Assembly (NCBI GenBank): GCA_965200175.1
Contig: OZ241345.1
Location: 1,426,001-1,490,000, forward strand
Source of the DNA: Azophilus sp026709365
GTDB lineage: Bacteria; Pseudomonadota; Gammaproteobacteria; Pseudomonadales; Azotimanducaceae
Direction: 5' to 3'
Length of the DNA stretch: 64,000 bases
Shown here: in pieces, positions 55,532 to 62,585 of the stretch
How the letters are laid out: each line of letters opens with the position of its first letter
How positions within the stretch are numbered: the first letter of the stretch is position 1
Notes under the pieces: model-generated
What the model was told of the DNA's origin: nothing
The model's input: only the letters and a program-made list of their open reading frames with translations
The model's database searches: none
Made by a program: the position numbers and the translations under genes

Positions 55532-55729
55532 ATGGACAGCGCCGAACTCACCAAGTGGCTGGAGGAGCTGCGCATTGAGCATGGCGACCTTGATGAGGTG
55601 ATTCATCACCTCATCGCCACCGGCCATCACGACGCCATGCGGGTGCAGCGGCTGAAGAAGCGCAAGCTCAAGCTTAAGGACGTGATCGCCAAACTGGAAA
55701 GTCAACTCATTCCCGATCTGGACGCATGA
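55532..55729 (+). CDS. YdcH/DUF465 family small protein
   Basis: A 65-residue, highly charged helical protein. The sequence (LRIEHGDLDEVIHHLIA, RVQRLKKRKLKLKDVIAKLE) has the HxxLD...LKKRKLxLKDxI pattern of the DUF465 (YdcH) family, predicted to form a helical hairpin. Function is unknown. It overlaps the 5'-nucleotidase gene by 4 bases (ATGA), so the two are translationally coupled. Confidence 0.93.
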   Translation: MDSAELTKWLEELRIEHGDLDEVIHHLIATGHHDAMRVQRLKKRKLKLKDVIAKLESQLIPDLDA

Positions 55730-56634
55730 ACCCACGCCCCCTGACCGTCGCCATCTCCTCCCGGGCGCTGTTCGATCTCCGGGATAGCAACGCGGTGTAT
55801 GAAGCCGATGGCCTAGAAGCGTACCGGCGCTTCCAAATCGACAACGAAGACAAGCCGCTGGATCCGGGCGAAGGCTTTTATTTCGTAAAAAAATTATTGA
55901 AACTCAATAAGCTAAAGAAAAAAAAGAGAGTTGAGATTATATTGCTCTCGCGCAACTCTGCGGACACTGGGCTGCGCATCTTCAATTCCATTGAGCACCA
56001 CGAGCTCGACATCACCAGGGCCGCGTTCTGCGGCGGCGACAGTCCATACCGCTACGTGCGGGCCTTCGGCTGCGACCTGTTTCTCAGCACCCACGGGGCG
56101 GACGTTCGCCAAGCCTTGGAGCAGGGCATGGCGGCGGCCAATCTGCTGCTTGGCGGCAGCAGCCGGGAACGGTCCGAGGCGGGCGAGCTGCGCATGGCCT
56201 TCGACGGCGACGCGGTGCTTTTCTCCGATGAGGCCGAGCAAATCTACCAAGCCCAAGGGCTGGAGGCCTTCAGCGCGGCGGAAGCGGCGGAAGCCGGCAA
56301 GCCCCTGCCGGGCGGTCCGTTCAAGTCTTTTCTCAAGGCGCTGCACGACTTGCAGCAGGAGTTTGACCAGGATTGCCCCATCCGCACCGCGCTGGTCACC
56401 GCCCGGGAGGCGCCGGCCCACGAACGGGTCATTCGCACGCTGCGGGCTTGGAACATCCGGCTCGATGAGTCGCTGTTTCTTGGCGGCATGGCCAAGTCGG
56501 AGTTCCTTAAGGCCTTTGCTGCGGACGTGTTCTTTGATGACCAAACCCGGCATTGCGAAGCCGCCGCCCCCCACCTGCCCACTGGCCATGTGCCGAGCGG
56601 GGTTGCCAACGCGCTTCAAGACCCTTCCCCGTAA
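55726..56634 (+). CDS. Cytosolic-type 5'-nucleotidase family protein
   Basis: A 302-residue protein of the 5'-nucleotidase family related to eukaryotic cytosolic NT5C1 (bacterial members share the openings seen here). Conserved stretches are LTVAISSRALFDLRDSNAVY, ILLSRNSADTGLRIFNSIEH, DITRAAFCGGDSPYRYVRAF, LFLSTHGADVRQAL, RMAFDGDAVLFSDEAEQIYQ and ADVFFDDQTRHCE. The DGDAVLFSDE segment is the HAD-like acidic site. A predicted substrate is AMP or another nucleoside monophosphate. Codons 50-74 are strikingly AT-rich (Lys/Leu/Asn-rich, VKKLLKLNKLKKKKRVEIIL), unlike the rest of the gene. Confidence 0.92.
   Translation: MNPRPLTVAISSRALFDLRDSNAVYEADGLEAYRRFQIDNEDKPLDPGEGFYFVKKLLKLNKLKKKKRVEIILLSRNSADTGLRIFNSIEHHELDITRAAFCGGDSPYRYVRAFGCDLFLSTHGADVRQALEQGMAAANLLLGGSSRERSEAGELRMAFDGDAVLFSDEAEQIYQAQGLEAFSAAEAAEAGKPLPGGPFKSFLKALHDLQQEFDQDCPIRTALVTAREAPAHERVIRTLRAWNIRLDESLFLGGMAKSEFLKAFAADVFFDDQTRHCEAAAPHLPTGHVPSGVANALQDPSP
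55875..55946 (+). other. AT-rich patch with A-runs inside the 5'-nucleotidase gene
   Basis: About 70 bases with very low GC inside a high-GC gene. It contains runs of 7 A (55887-55893) and 8 A (55918-55925). The second run, in frame, reads AAA AAA AAG, which includes the -1 slippery heptamer A-AAA-AAG. It encodes a Lys-rich surface segment that homologues generally have in a shorter or less basic form. Confidence 0.5.
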
Positions 56635-56702
56635 AGACTTTTTGTTATAACGAGCATCGGCTTTATTCCAAGGCTGGATGATTGGGCTTAAACTGCGGCA
56701 CC

Positions 56703-57686
56703 ATGAAACTGCAGCAACTGCGCTACGTTTGGGAAGTCGCCCAACACGGCCTGAACGTGTCCCTCACGGCTGAAAGCCTGTTCACCGCCCAGCCCGGCAT
56801 CAGCAAGCAGATACGCTTGCTGGAAGACGAGCTGGGCGTCGAGATCTTTGCCCGCCAAGGCAAGCAGCTCGCCGACGTCACCCCCATCGGCAAGGACATC
56901 ATTGAGCGGGCTGGCGAGGTGATGCGCCAAGTCGATAACATCAAGCGGATGGCTGATGAGTACCGGGACGAGCGAACCGGTCTGCTGTCCATCGCCACCA
57001 CCCACACCCAAGCCCGCTACGCGCTGCCGCCGGTGGTGCGCAAGTTCCGCGAAGCCTATCCCGAGGTGGCGCTGCGGATGCACCAGGGCTCGCCCGCCCA
57101 ACTGGTCGAGCTGGCCGCGGCCGGGGAGGTGGACTTCGTCATTGCCACCGAGGGCTTGGAACTGTTCAAGAACCTCATCATGCTGCCCTGCTACCGTTGG
57201 TACCGGGACATCATCGTCCCCGAGGGCCACCGATTGGCGCGGATCGGCGCGCGGCGCGAACTGACCTTGGCCGACGTGGCGGCGGAGCCCTTGGCCACTT
57301 ACGTGTTTGGCTTCACGGGCCGCTCGGTGCTTGACCAAGCCTTCCAAGCGGAGGGCCTCAAGCCGAACGTGGCCTTTACCGCCACCGATACCGACGTGAT
57401 CAAGACCTACGTGCGCCTTGGCTTTGGCGTCGGCATCATTGCGTCAATGGCCTTCGACCCGGCGGTTGACCGAGGCTTGGTGACGGTCGATGGCTCGCAT
57501 CTATTTGCGCCCTCCGTCACCCACATCGGCTTCCGGCGCGGGACCTTCATGCGCCGCTTCATGCACGAGTTCATGGCGTGGTTCGCCCCGCACCTGGACC
57601 AGCGCACGGTGGCGGAAGCGGTAGCCCGCCCCACGGCGGCGGCCCGCGCCAAGCTGTTCGCAGGGTTGGATTTGCCAGTGCGCTAG
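56703..57686 (+). CDS. cysB: LysR-type regulator CysB
   Basis: A 327-residue LysR regulator (E. coli CysB is 324). The N-terminal winged helix (MKLQQLRYVWEVAQHGLNVS, LTAESLFTAQPGISKQIRLL) and the CysB-specific continuation FARQGKQLADVTPIG are clear. The effector domain has TTHTQARYALPPVVRKFREA, the N-acetylserine-pocket segments, and ATDTDVIKTYVRLGFGVGI. CysB activates sulfur-assimilation genes with N-acetylserine; the sulfite reductase/DUF934 genes at 40.1-42.2 kb are expected targets. The ATG at 56703 gives the canonical start; an earlier in-frame start would add seven residues. Confidence 0.97.
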   Translation: MKLQQLRYVWEVAQHGLNVSLTAESLFTAQPGISKQIRLLEDELGVEIFARQGKQLADVTPIGKDIIERAGEVMRQVDNIKRMADEYRDERTGLLSIATTHTQARYALPPVVRKFREAYPEVALRMHQGSPAQLVELAAAGEVDFVIATEGLELFKNLIMLPCYRWYRDIIVPEGHRLARIGARRELTLADVAAEPLATYVFGFTGRSVLDQAFQAEGLKPNVAFTATDTDVIKTYVRLGFGVGIIASMAFDPAVDRGLVTVDGSHLFAPSVTHIGFRRGTFMRRFMHEFMAWFAPHLDQRTVAEAVARPTAAARAKLFAGLDLPVR

Positions 57687-57715
57687 GTTCCTGTCCCTGG
57701 ATCGCGAACAATCAC

Positions 57716-57823
57716 GCGCGACCTGGCGGTCTCAGCGAACCTTCGGTTCGTTCGAGGTTCCTTGGCGCGAAACGCCCACGCACCGGTTGCCTAGGTCAGG
57801 TTCGATTTTTTTGAGCCCGCACA
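57716..57823 (+). repeat. Diverged family A repeat between cysB and the E2 gene
   Basis: A forward copy with changed modules: GCGCGACCTGGCGGTC, an inserted palindrome GAACCTTCGGTTCG, the GTTCCTTGGCGCGAAAC hairpin, and a tail with a T-run (GGTTCGATTTTTTTGAGCCC). It lies between convergent genes, 30 bases from each stop. Confidence 0.65.
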
Positions 57824-57853
57824 TCACGCGACTTGGCTGGACAGGGCGCTCGT

Positions 57854-59200
57854 TCACACCAGCAGCCGGAAGGGCGCCTCAAGCAGGTCGCGGACTGCGG
57901 CCAGGAACTCGGCGGCGGGGGCGCCGTCCAAGGCGCGGTGGTCCCAGGTCAGGGAGAGGCGCATCACTTGGGTCTTGGTTGGCGCCTCGCCCACCCACTT
58001 CAGGTCATCGCGCAGGCGGTTGACGCCCAGAATGCCCGATTGGGGCGCGTTGATGATCGGCGTGAAGGCATCGACGCCGAACATGCCAAGGGCGGAGACG
58101 GTGAAGGTGCCGTCCTGTAGGTCGTCCGGGGTCAGCGCCCCGTCGCGCGCGGCCTTGGCGAGCCGTCCGCTCTCAACGGCCAGTTCCTTCATGCTCAGCC
58201 GATTGGCGTGGCGCACCACGGGCACGATCAGACCTTCCTCCAAGGCCACGGCCATGCCGACGTTGATGTCGCCGCGCAGGGTCATTGCCGTCTCGCCAAA
58301 GACGCTGTTCATCAGCGGATGCCGCTCCAGCGCCTTGGCAGCGGCGCGAATCACCAGGTCGGTGTAGGTGGGGCGCACCCCTTCGTCCCGCCATTCGTCC
58401 ACCAACTGGTTGCGCAGCTTCACCGCATCGTCCATGTTGGCGTCCATGTCCATGGTGAGCTGGGCGGACGAGCGCAGGCTCTCGAACATGCGAGCGGCGA
58501 TGGTCCTGCGCATCCCCCGCACCGGCACGATGCGATCTTCGCCGCTGGTGAAGGCGGGTGCCGAAGCGGTTGCGGAATCTTCGGCGGCGGCTCGTTCCAC
58601 GTCCTGCTTGGTGATTCGGCCACTGGGTCCAGTGCCGCGCAGCTGGGCCAGATTGACGCCAAGTTCCCGGGCGAGCTTGCGCGCCATCGGGGAGGACGGC
58701 GGCGGCGCCGCTGCTGGCTGGGCGGCATCGGCGGCGGTCTGCACATCCGTCTCGACGATGCGCCCGCCGGGCCCGCTGCCGTGCAACGCGGCGACATCGA
58801 CGTTCAGTTCGCCGGCCAGCCTGCGCGCGGCTGGCGAGGAGAGAATGCGGCCGCCGACGGCGCTTGAGGCAGCTGGCTGTGCGGGCGAGGGAGCCGCGGG
58901 GGCACTCTCCGCCACCAGTTCCGCCGCGGCTTGCGCTTGCGGCAGCGCGTCGGGAATGGCCTCGCCGGCGGCGTAGATGTAGCCGACCACGTCGCCCGGC
59001 TTCATGGTCACCCCTTCGCCCACAAAGTGCTTGACGATGCCGCTGGTCTCCGCGTCCACGTCGAGATTGACCTTTTCGGTTTCCAAGCGGTAGAGCAGCT
59101 CGCCCTTGTCCACAGTGGCGCCGTCGGCGATGTACCACTCCTCCACCACGCCCTCGGTCATGTTCATGCCGACCTTCACCAGATAGATTTCCTTGGGCAA
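57854..59200 (-). CDS. Dihydrolipoamide acyltransferase (E2) with two subunit-binding domains
   Basis: A 448-residue E2 component. One lipoyl domain (1-80) carries the lipoyl Lys43 in ETEKVNLD. After an Ala/Pro linker come two peripheral subunit-binding domains in a row: 119-154 (ILSSPAARRLAGELNVDVAA, then GSGPGGRIVETDV) and 168-203 (PSSPMARKLARELGVNLAQL, then GTGPSGRITKQDVE). Most E2s have one. The catalytic domain has the active-site SLTWDHRALDGAPAAEFL with His and Asp. It transfers the acyl group from the E1 TPP adduct to CoA. It is the last gene of the E1 alpha-E1 beta-AcoX-E2 operon, one base after the AcoX-like gene. No E3 gene is seen. Confidence 0.95.
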   Translation of the reverse strand: MPKEIYLVKVGMNMTEGVVEEWYIADGATVDKGELLYRLETEKVNLDVDAETSGIVKHFVGEGVTMKPGDVVGYIYAAGEAIPDALPQAQAAAELVAESAPAAPSPAQPAASSAVGGRILSSPAARRLAGELNVDVAALHGSGPGGRIVETDVQTAADAAQPAAAPPPSSPMARKLARELGVNLAQLRGTGPSGRITKQDVERAAAEDSATASAPAFTSGEDRIVPVRGMRRTIAARMFESLRSSAQLTMDMDANMDDAVKLRNQLVDEWRDEGVRPTYTDLVIRAAAKALERHPLMNSVFGETAMTLRGDINVGMAVALEEGLIVPVVRHANRLSMKELAVESGRLAKAARDGALTPDDLQDGTFTVSALGMFGVDAFTPIINAPQSGILGVNRLRDDLKWVGEAPTKTQVMRLSLTWDHRALDGAPAAEFLAAVRDLLEAPFRLLV

Positions 59201-59201
59201 C

Positions 59202-60239
59202 TTACGCTCTCCTTTTGTGGCCTGCCATCTCGTGGCCTACCCTTTTGCGCGGCGCACGGGGCGCCTCCATCCTAAACAATCCGTTGCGGGCCGCCAATTC
59301 GAGGGTTTGGCCGATATCCACCACCCAAGGCCCGGTTCGTTCCACTTTCATCTCAATCGGCTGGCCCGGCTTGAGCGAGCGGTCCCGTTCGCCGTCGAAG
59401 GCCAGCACGCCCGGTCCGTTGGCGGCAACGCGCTCGTCCGGCTGGACAACCCGGCATTCCGCCACCTCAACGGTCTTGTAGAGCCCCGGCGCGATGGGCG
59501 CCCGCAGCCGCTCGCCGCCGGGGCCGAAGCGCAGCAGCAGCCCCTCTTCGGCGTCCTGGGACAGGGGATGCAGCAGGCCGCCGATGGCGGCGATGCCCAC
59601 CGCAGCCGGCTCGGCGCGGGTGAGCAGGGCGGTGTCGAGCTGCTCCGGCTGCAACAGGGCGCGGGCGCCCACGAAGCGCTCCCGGCTCAGCACCGCATCA
59701 ATGAGGGCCAGGTCCGGGCGCTCGTCGGCCACCGTCACTTGAACGGTCTTCTGCTGCGTGGCGACGGCGCGCAATTCGAGTTGGCCGGAAGCGATCAATC
59801 CGGCAGCGGCACCCGCCAAGGTGGCCTCTCCCAGGCGCGGAAAGACGTTGTTGGTGCCGGTTGACAGCGGAATCAGCGGCGCATCGGGCCAGCCCAGCGC
59901 GAAGGCTCGATTGGTGCCGTCACCCCCTAGGGTGATGACCACCGAACAACCCAAGTCCTTAAGCGCCCGGGCCGCGGTGATGGTGTCCAGCGCCGTTCTG
60001 GTTCGGGTGGCGTCCAGCGGCTTGGCGCTCAGGCGGCGGTTTTCACGAGCGGCGCCGGCCACGATGCCGTTGGGATCGTCAAGATAGGCGAAGGCGGCAG
60101 CGCCGGCCGCTTCGGCGCCGATCAGCGCGCGCTCAACGATGGCCTGCTTTTCCTGGTTGTCGAAAACGGAGGCGCGGGCCACCAGGCGGCGCACGTCCTT
60201 GCCCGAAGACGGGTTGGCGACCACGCCGAACAGGCTCAT
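59202..60239 (-). CDS. AcoX/ATP-NAD kinase-like protein
   Basis: A 345-residue protein related to NAD kinase. The nucleotide-binding motif GGDGTNR is at 105-111 (VVITLGGDGTNRAFALGW), preceded by NPSSGKDVRRLVARAS at 10-25 and followed by LSTGTNNVFPRLGEATLAGA. This is the pattern of AcoX, encoded with acetoin dehydrogenase genes in Ralstonia, Pseudomonas and others. Its function is unsettled; it is dispensable for acetoin cleavage in some species. Placement between E1 beta and E2 supports an acetoin/2-oxoacid dehydrogenase-linked role. Confidence 0.9.
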   Translation of the reverse strand: MSLFGVVANPSSGKDVRRLVARASVFDNQEKQAIVERALIGAEAAGAAAFAYLDDPNGIVAGAARENRRLSAKPLDATRTRTALDTITAARALKDLGCSVVITLGGDGTNRAFALGWPDAPLIPLSTGTNNVFPRLGEATLAGAAAGLIASGQLELRAVATQQKTVQVTVADERPDLALIDAVLSRERFVGARALLQPEQLDTALLTRAEPAAVGIAAIGGLLHPLSQDAEEGLLLRFGPGGERLRAPIAPGLYKTVEVAECRVVQPDERVAANGPGVLAFDGERDRSLKPGQPIEMKVERTGPWVVDIGQTLELAARNGLFRMEAPRAPRKRVGHEMAGHKRRA

Positions 60240-60282
60240 GGCTTGCTGGGTCGCTTGACCCGGGCAGGGCGCTGGGTGGCCG

Positions 60283-61281
60283 CTAAATGCCGAGCTGCCG
60301 CTTGGCCTCGGCGACGATGCGGTCGGCGTTGGGCACGTAGTTGGCTTCCAGCACTGGGCTGAAGGGCACCGGGCTGAACGGAGCGCCCACCCGCGCCACC
60401 GGGGCGTCCAGGTAGTCAAACGCCAGCTCCTGAATCTGCGCGGCGATTTCGCCGCCGAAGCCGCCGAAGCGCACCGCCTCATGGACGATCATCGCCCGGT
60501 GGGTCTTCCTCACCGAGGCCACGACGGCGTCGCTGTCCAGGGGTTGGAGGCTGCGCAAGTCGATCACCTCGGCATCGATGCCGAGCTTTTCGAGTTGCGT
60601 CGCTGCGGCGAGCGCCTCATGCACCATGCGCCCGAAGCTGATGATCGTGTAGTTCGAGCCGCTGCGCACCACGTTGGCCTCGCCGATCGGCACGGCGTAG
60701 GGCTCCTCCGGCACCGGCCCCATCATGGCCAGCGACATCTTGTTGAGCACCACGATCACCGGGTTGTCGTCGCGCGCGGCGCTGATGATCAGCCCCTTGG
60801 CGTCGTAGGGGGTGCTGGCCATCACCACCTTCAGGCCGGGCAGGTGGCAGATCCAGGCCTCCAGGCTTTGACTGTGCTGGGCGGCGAGGCTGGCGCCGGC
60901 ACCGGCCATGCTGAGAATGGTGACCGGCAGCGTGGCCCGCCCGCCGAACATGTAGCGCATCTTGGCGAGCTGGTTGGCGATCTCATCCATGCACTCGCCC
61001 ATGAAGTCCATGAACATCACGTCGATGATCGGGCGGCAGCCGGTGGCGGCGGCGCCAACCCCGAGGCCGACGATGCCCTCTTCGGAAATCGGCGTGTCGA
61101 ACACCCGTTCCGGGCCGAATTCCTTCAGGATGCCGTTGTAGTAGCCATAGACGCCGCCGGCCTCGGCGACGTCCTCGCCGGCCACGAAGGCGTCCGGCTG
61201 CTCCTGCATCACCGTGCGCACGCCCTCGGTGATGGCGGCGACGTAGGGGAGCTCCCTGGGTTTGGGTTGGGGTTCGGCCAT
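60283..61281 (-). CDS. TPP-dependent dehydrogenase E1 component, beta subunit
   Basis: A 332-residue transketolase-like beta subunit: GEDVAEAGGVYGYYNGILKE, RVFDTPISEEGIVGLGVGAA, GCRPIIDVMFMDF, AQHSQSLEAWICHLPGLKVV and IDLRSLQPLDSDAVVASVRK with VHEAVRFGGFGGEIAAQIQE are standard. It forms an alpha2beta2 heterotetramer with the upstream gene product. Sequence alone does not separate acetoin, pyruvate and branched-chain types. The AcoX-like neighbour favours acetoin or a related diketone/2-oxoacid. The ATG at 61281 gives the expected N-terminus (MAEPQPKPRELPYVAAITEG). Confidence 0.95.
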   Translation of the reverse strand: MAEPQPKPRELPYVAAITEGVRTVMQEQPDAFVAGEDVAEAGGVYGYYNGILKEFGPERVFDTPISEEGIVGLGVGAAATGCRPIIDVMFMDFMGECMDEIANQLAKMRYMFGGRATLPVTILSMAGAGASLAAQHSQSLEAWICHLPGLKVVMASTPYDAKGLIISAARDDNPVIVVLNKMSLAMMGPVPEEPYAVPIGEANVVRSGSNYTIISFGRMVHEALAAATQLEKLGIDAEVIDLRSLQPLDSDAVVASVRKTHRAMIVHEAVRFGGFGGEIAAQIQELAFDYLDAPVARVGAPFSPVPFSPVLEANYVPNADRIVAEAKRQLGI

Positions 61282-61297
61282 TGCGGGGCTCCTCGGG

Positions 61298-62269
61298 TTA
61301 GGCGTAAACGTCCTCGGTGACGGCGGCGGGGTCGGGGTTGGGGCTCGCCTCCGCGAACTCGATGCCGGCGTCCACGTCCTTGCGCGCCGCCTCGTGGACG
61401 GCTTCGGCCGCTTCGGGCGTGAGCACCCCCTGCTCGGCAAGCCGCGCCTCAAAGTTGACGATGGGGTCCTTGAGCTGCCACTGCTCCACCTCCTCGTCGG
61501 TGCGGTAGCTCAAGCCCATGCCGCGCACGCCCACATGGTCGTAGTAGCGGTAGGTCTTGCACTCCAGCAGGGTCGGCCCGCCGCCCTCCCGGGCCCGGGC
61601 GATGGCCTCGCCGGTCGCCTCATAGACGGCGATGGGGTCCATGCCATCCACCACCACGCCCGGCATGCCGTAGCCCGGCGCCCGGTCGGCGACATCGACG
61701 ATGGCTTGGTGGTTGGCCTGCGGCGTGTACTCGCCGTAGCCGTTGTTCTCGCAGACGAACACGCAAGGCAGTTTGTACAGCGCCGCCATGTTGGCGGCTT
61801 CATGGAATGCGCCCTCGTTGCTGGCACCGTCGCCGAAGAAGCTGATGGAGACGTTGCAGGTCTTGCGGAACTTGCAGGAGAAGGCTGCTCCCATGGCGAT
61901 GGGCGGGCCGCCGCCGACGATGCCGTTGGCGCCGAGCATGCCGAGGTCGAGGTTGGAGATGTGCATGCTGCCGCCCTTGCCCTTGCAGTAGCCGGTGGCC
62001 TTGCCGTAGAGCTCGGCGAACATGTAGGTGAACTCGCCGCCCTTGGCGATCAGGTGGCCGTGCCCCCGGTGGGTGCTGGTGATGTAGTCCTCATCGGAAA
62101 GATGCACCATGACGCCGCTGGCGACGGCCTCCTGGCCGACGTAGAGATGCAGGGCGCCGGGGATCTTGCCGTCCTCCATCATTTTGCCGGCCCGCTCCTC
62201 GAAGGTGCGGATGCGCACCATGCGCCGGTGGATGTCCAGCAGGATGTCGTCGGTGATTTCGCTGCTCAA
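61298..62269 (-). CDS. TPP-dependent dehydrogenase E1 component, alpha subunit
   Basis: A 323-residue alpha subunit. The TPP/Mg motif is GDGASNEGAFHEAANMAALY at 146-165 ending in ENN at 174-176. Other conserved parts are HLYVGQEAVASGV, STHRGHGHLIAKGG (phosphate loop) and GKGGSMHISN. The conserved phosphorylation-loop-like segment YRYYDHVGVRGMGLSYRTDE lacks a typical SDDST motif. Translation starts at TTG 62269 behind GGGAGAG. It leads the operon; 17 bases separate it from E1 beta. Confidence 0.95.
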   Translation of the reverse strand: MSSEITDDILLDIHRRMVRIRTFEERAGKMMEDGKIPGALHLYVGQEAVASGVMVHLSDEDYITSTHRGHGHLIAKGGEFTYMFAELYGKATGYCKGKGGSMHISNLDLGMLGANGIVGGGPPIAMGAAFSCKFRKTCNVSISFFGDGASNEGAFHEAANMAALYKLPCVFVCENNGYGEYTPQANHQAIVDVADRAPGYGMPGVVVDGMDPIAVYEATGEAIARAREGGGPTLLECKTYRYYDHVGVRGMGLSYRTDEEVEQWQLKDPIVNFEARLAEQGVLTPEAAEAVHEAARKDVDAGIEFAEASPNPDPAAVTEDVYA

Positions 62270-62430
62270 GGTTCTCTCCCGTCAATGCTCGTGAAGGCGC
62301 GCGGCCTTGCCCCCAGACGCCAAGCCAAAATGTCGAACCTTCGACTTCCAGATTGGTATGATGAAATCGAGTCGAGGGCCGAAGCGCGTCAAGCGGCGTA
62401 TTCTCTCATTTGCGGCAGCTTTTACAACGC

Positions 62431-62490
62431 GGGCTTTGGCCCTTGAGCGCCAAAGCCCGGTTTTGAGTTTCGCTGGGGCGAAACCCGGCA
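62431..62490 (+). other. Hairpin and family A hairpin fragment upstream of the acyl-CoA ligase
   Basis: GGGCTTTGG (62431-62439) and CCAAAGCCC (62450-62458) form a perfect 9-base-pair stem with a 10-base loop, followed by GGTTTTG; the T-run is too short for a confident terminator. Next is a family A hairpin module GTTTCGCTGGGGCGAAAC. The remaining part of the 316-base divergent gap 62270-62585 has an unconvincing 38-codon frame (62332-62446) and a TATGAT box near 62359 without a clear -35 box. Confidence 0.5.
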
Positions 62491-62585
62491 AGCTCGGGAT
62501 GGAGCATCCCGATGGCGTCCTTGCGACAGATGCGCCCAAGGAGCGCGCGGACGGCATCGGCGGAAACGGGTCAAAGGGAGGAGAA

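Noticed and set aside
62332..62446. 38-codon frame upstream of the acyl-CoA ligase
   Set aside because: It has no ribosome-binding site, ends inside a hairpin and has no known relative.
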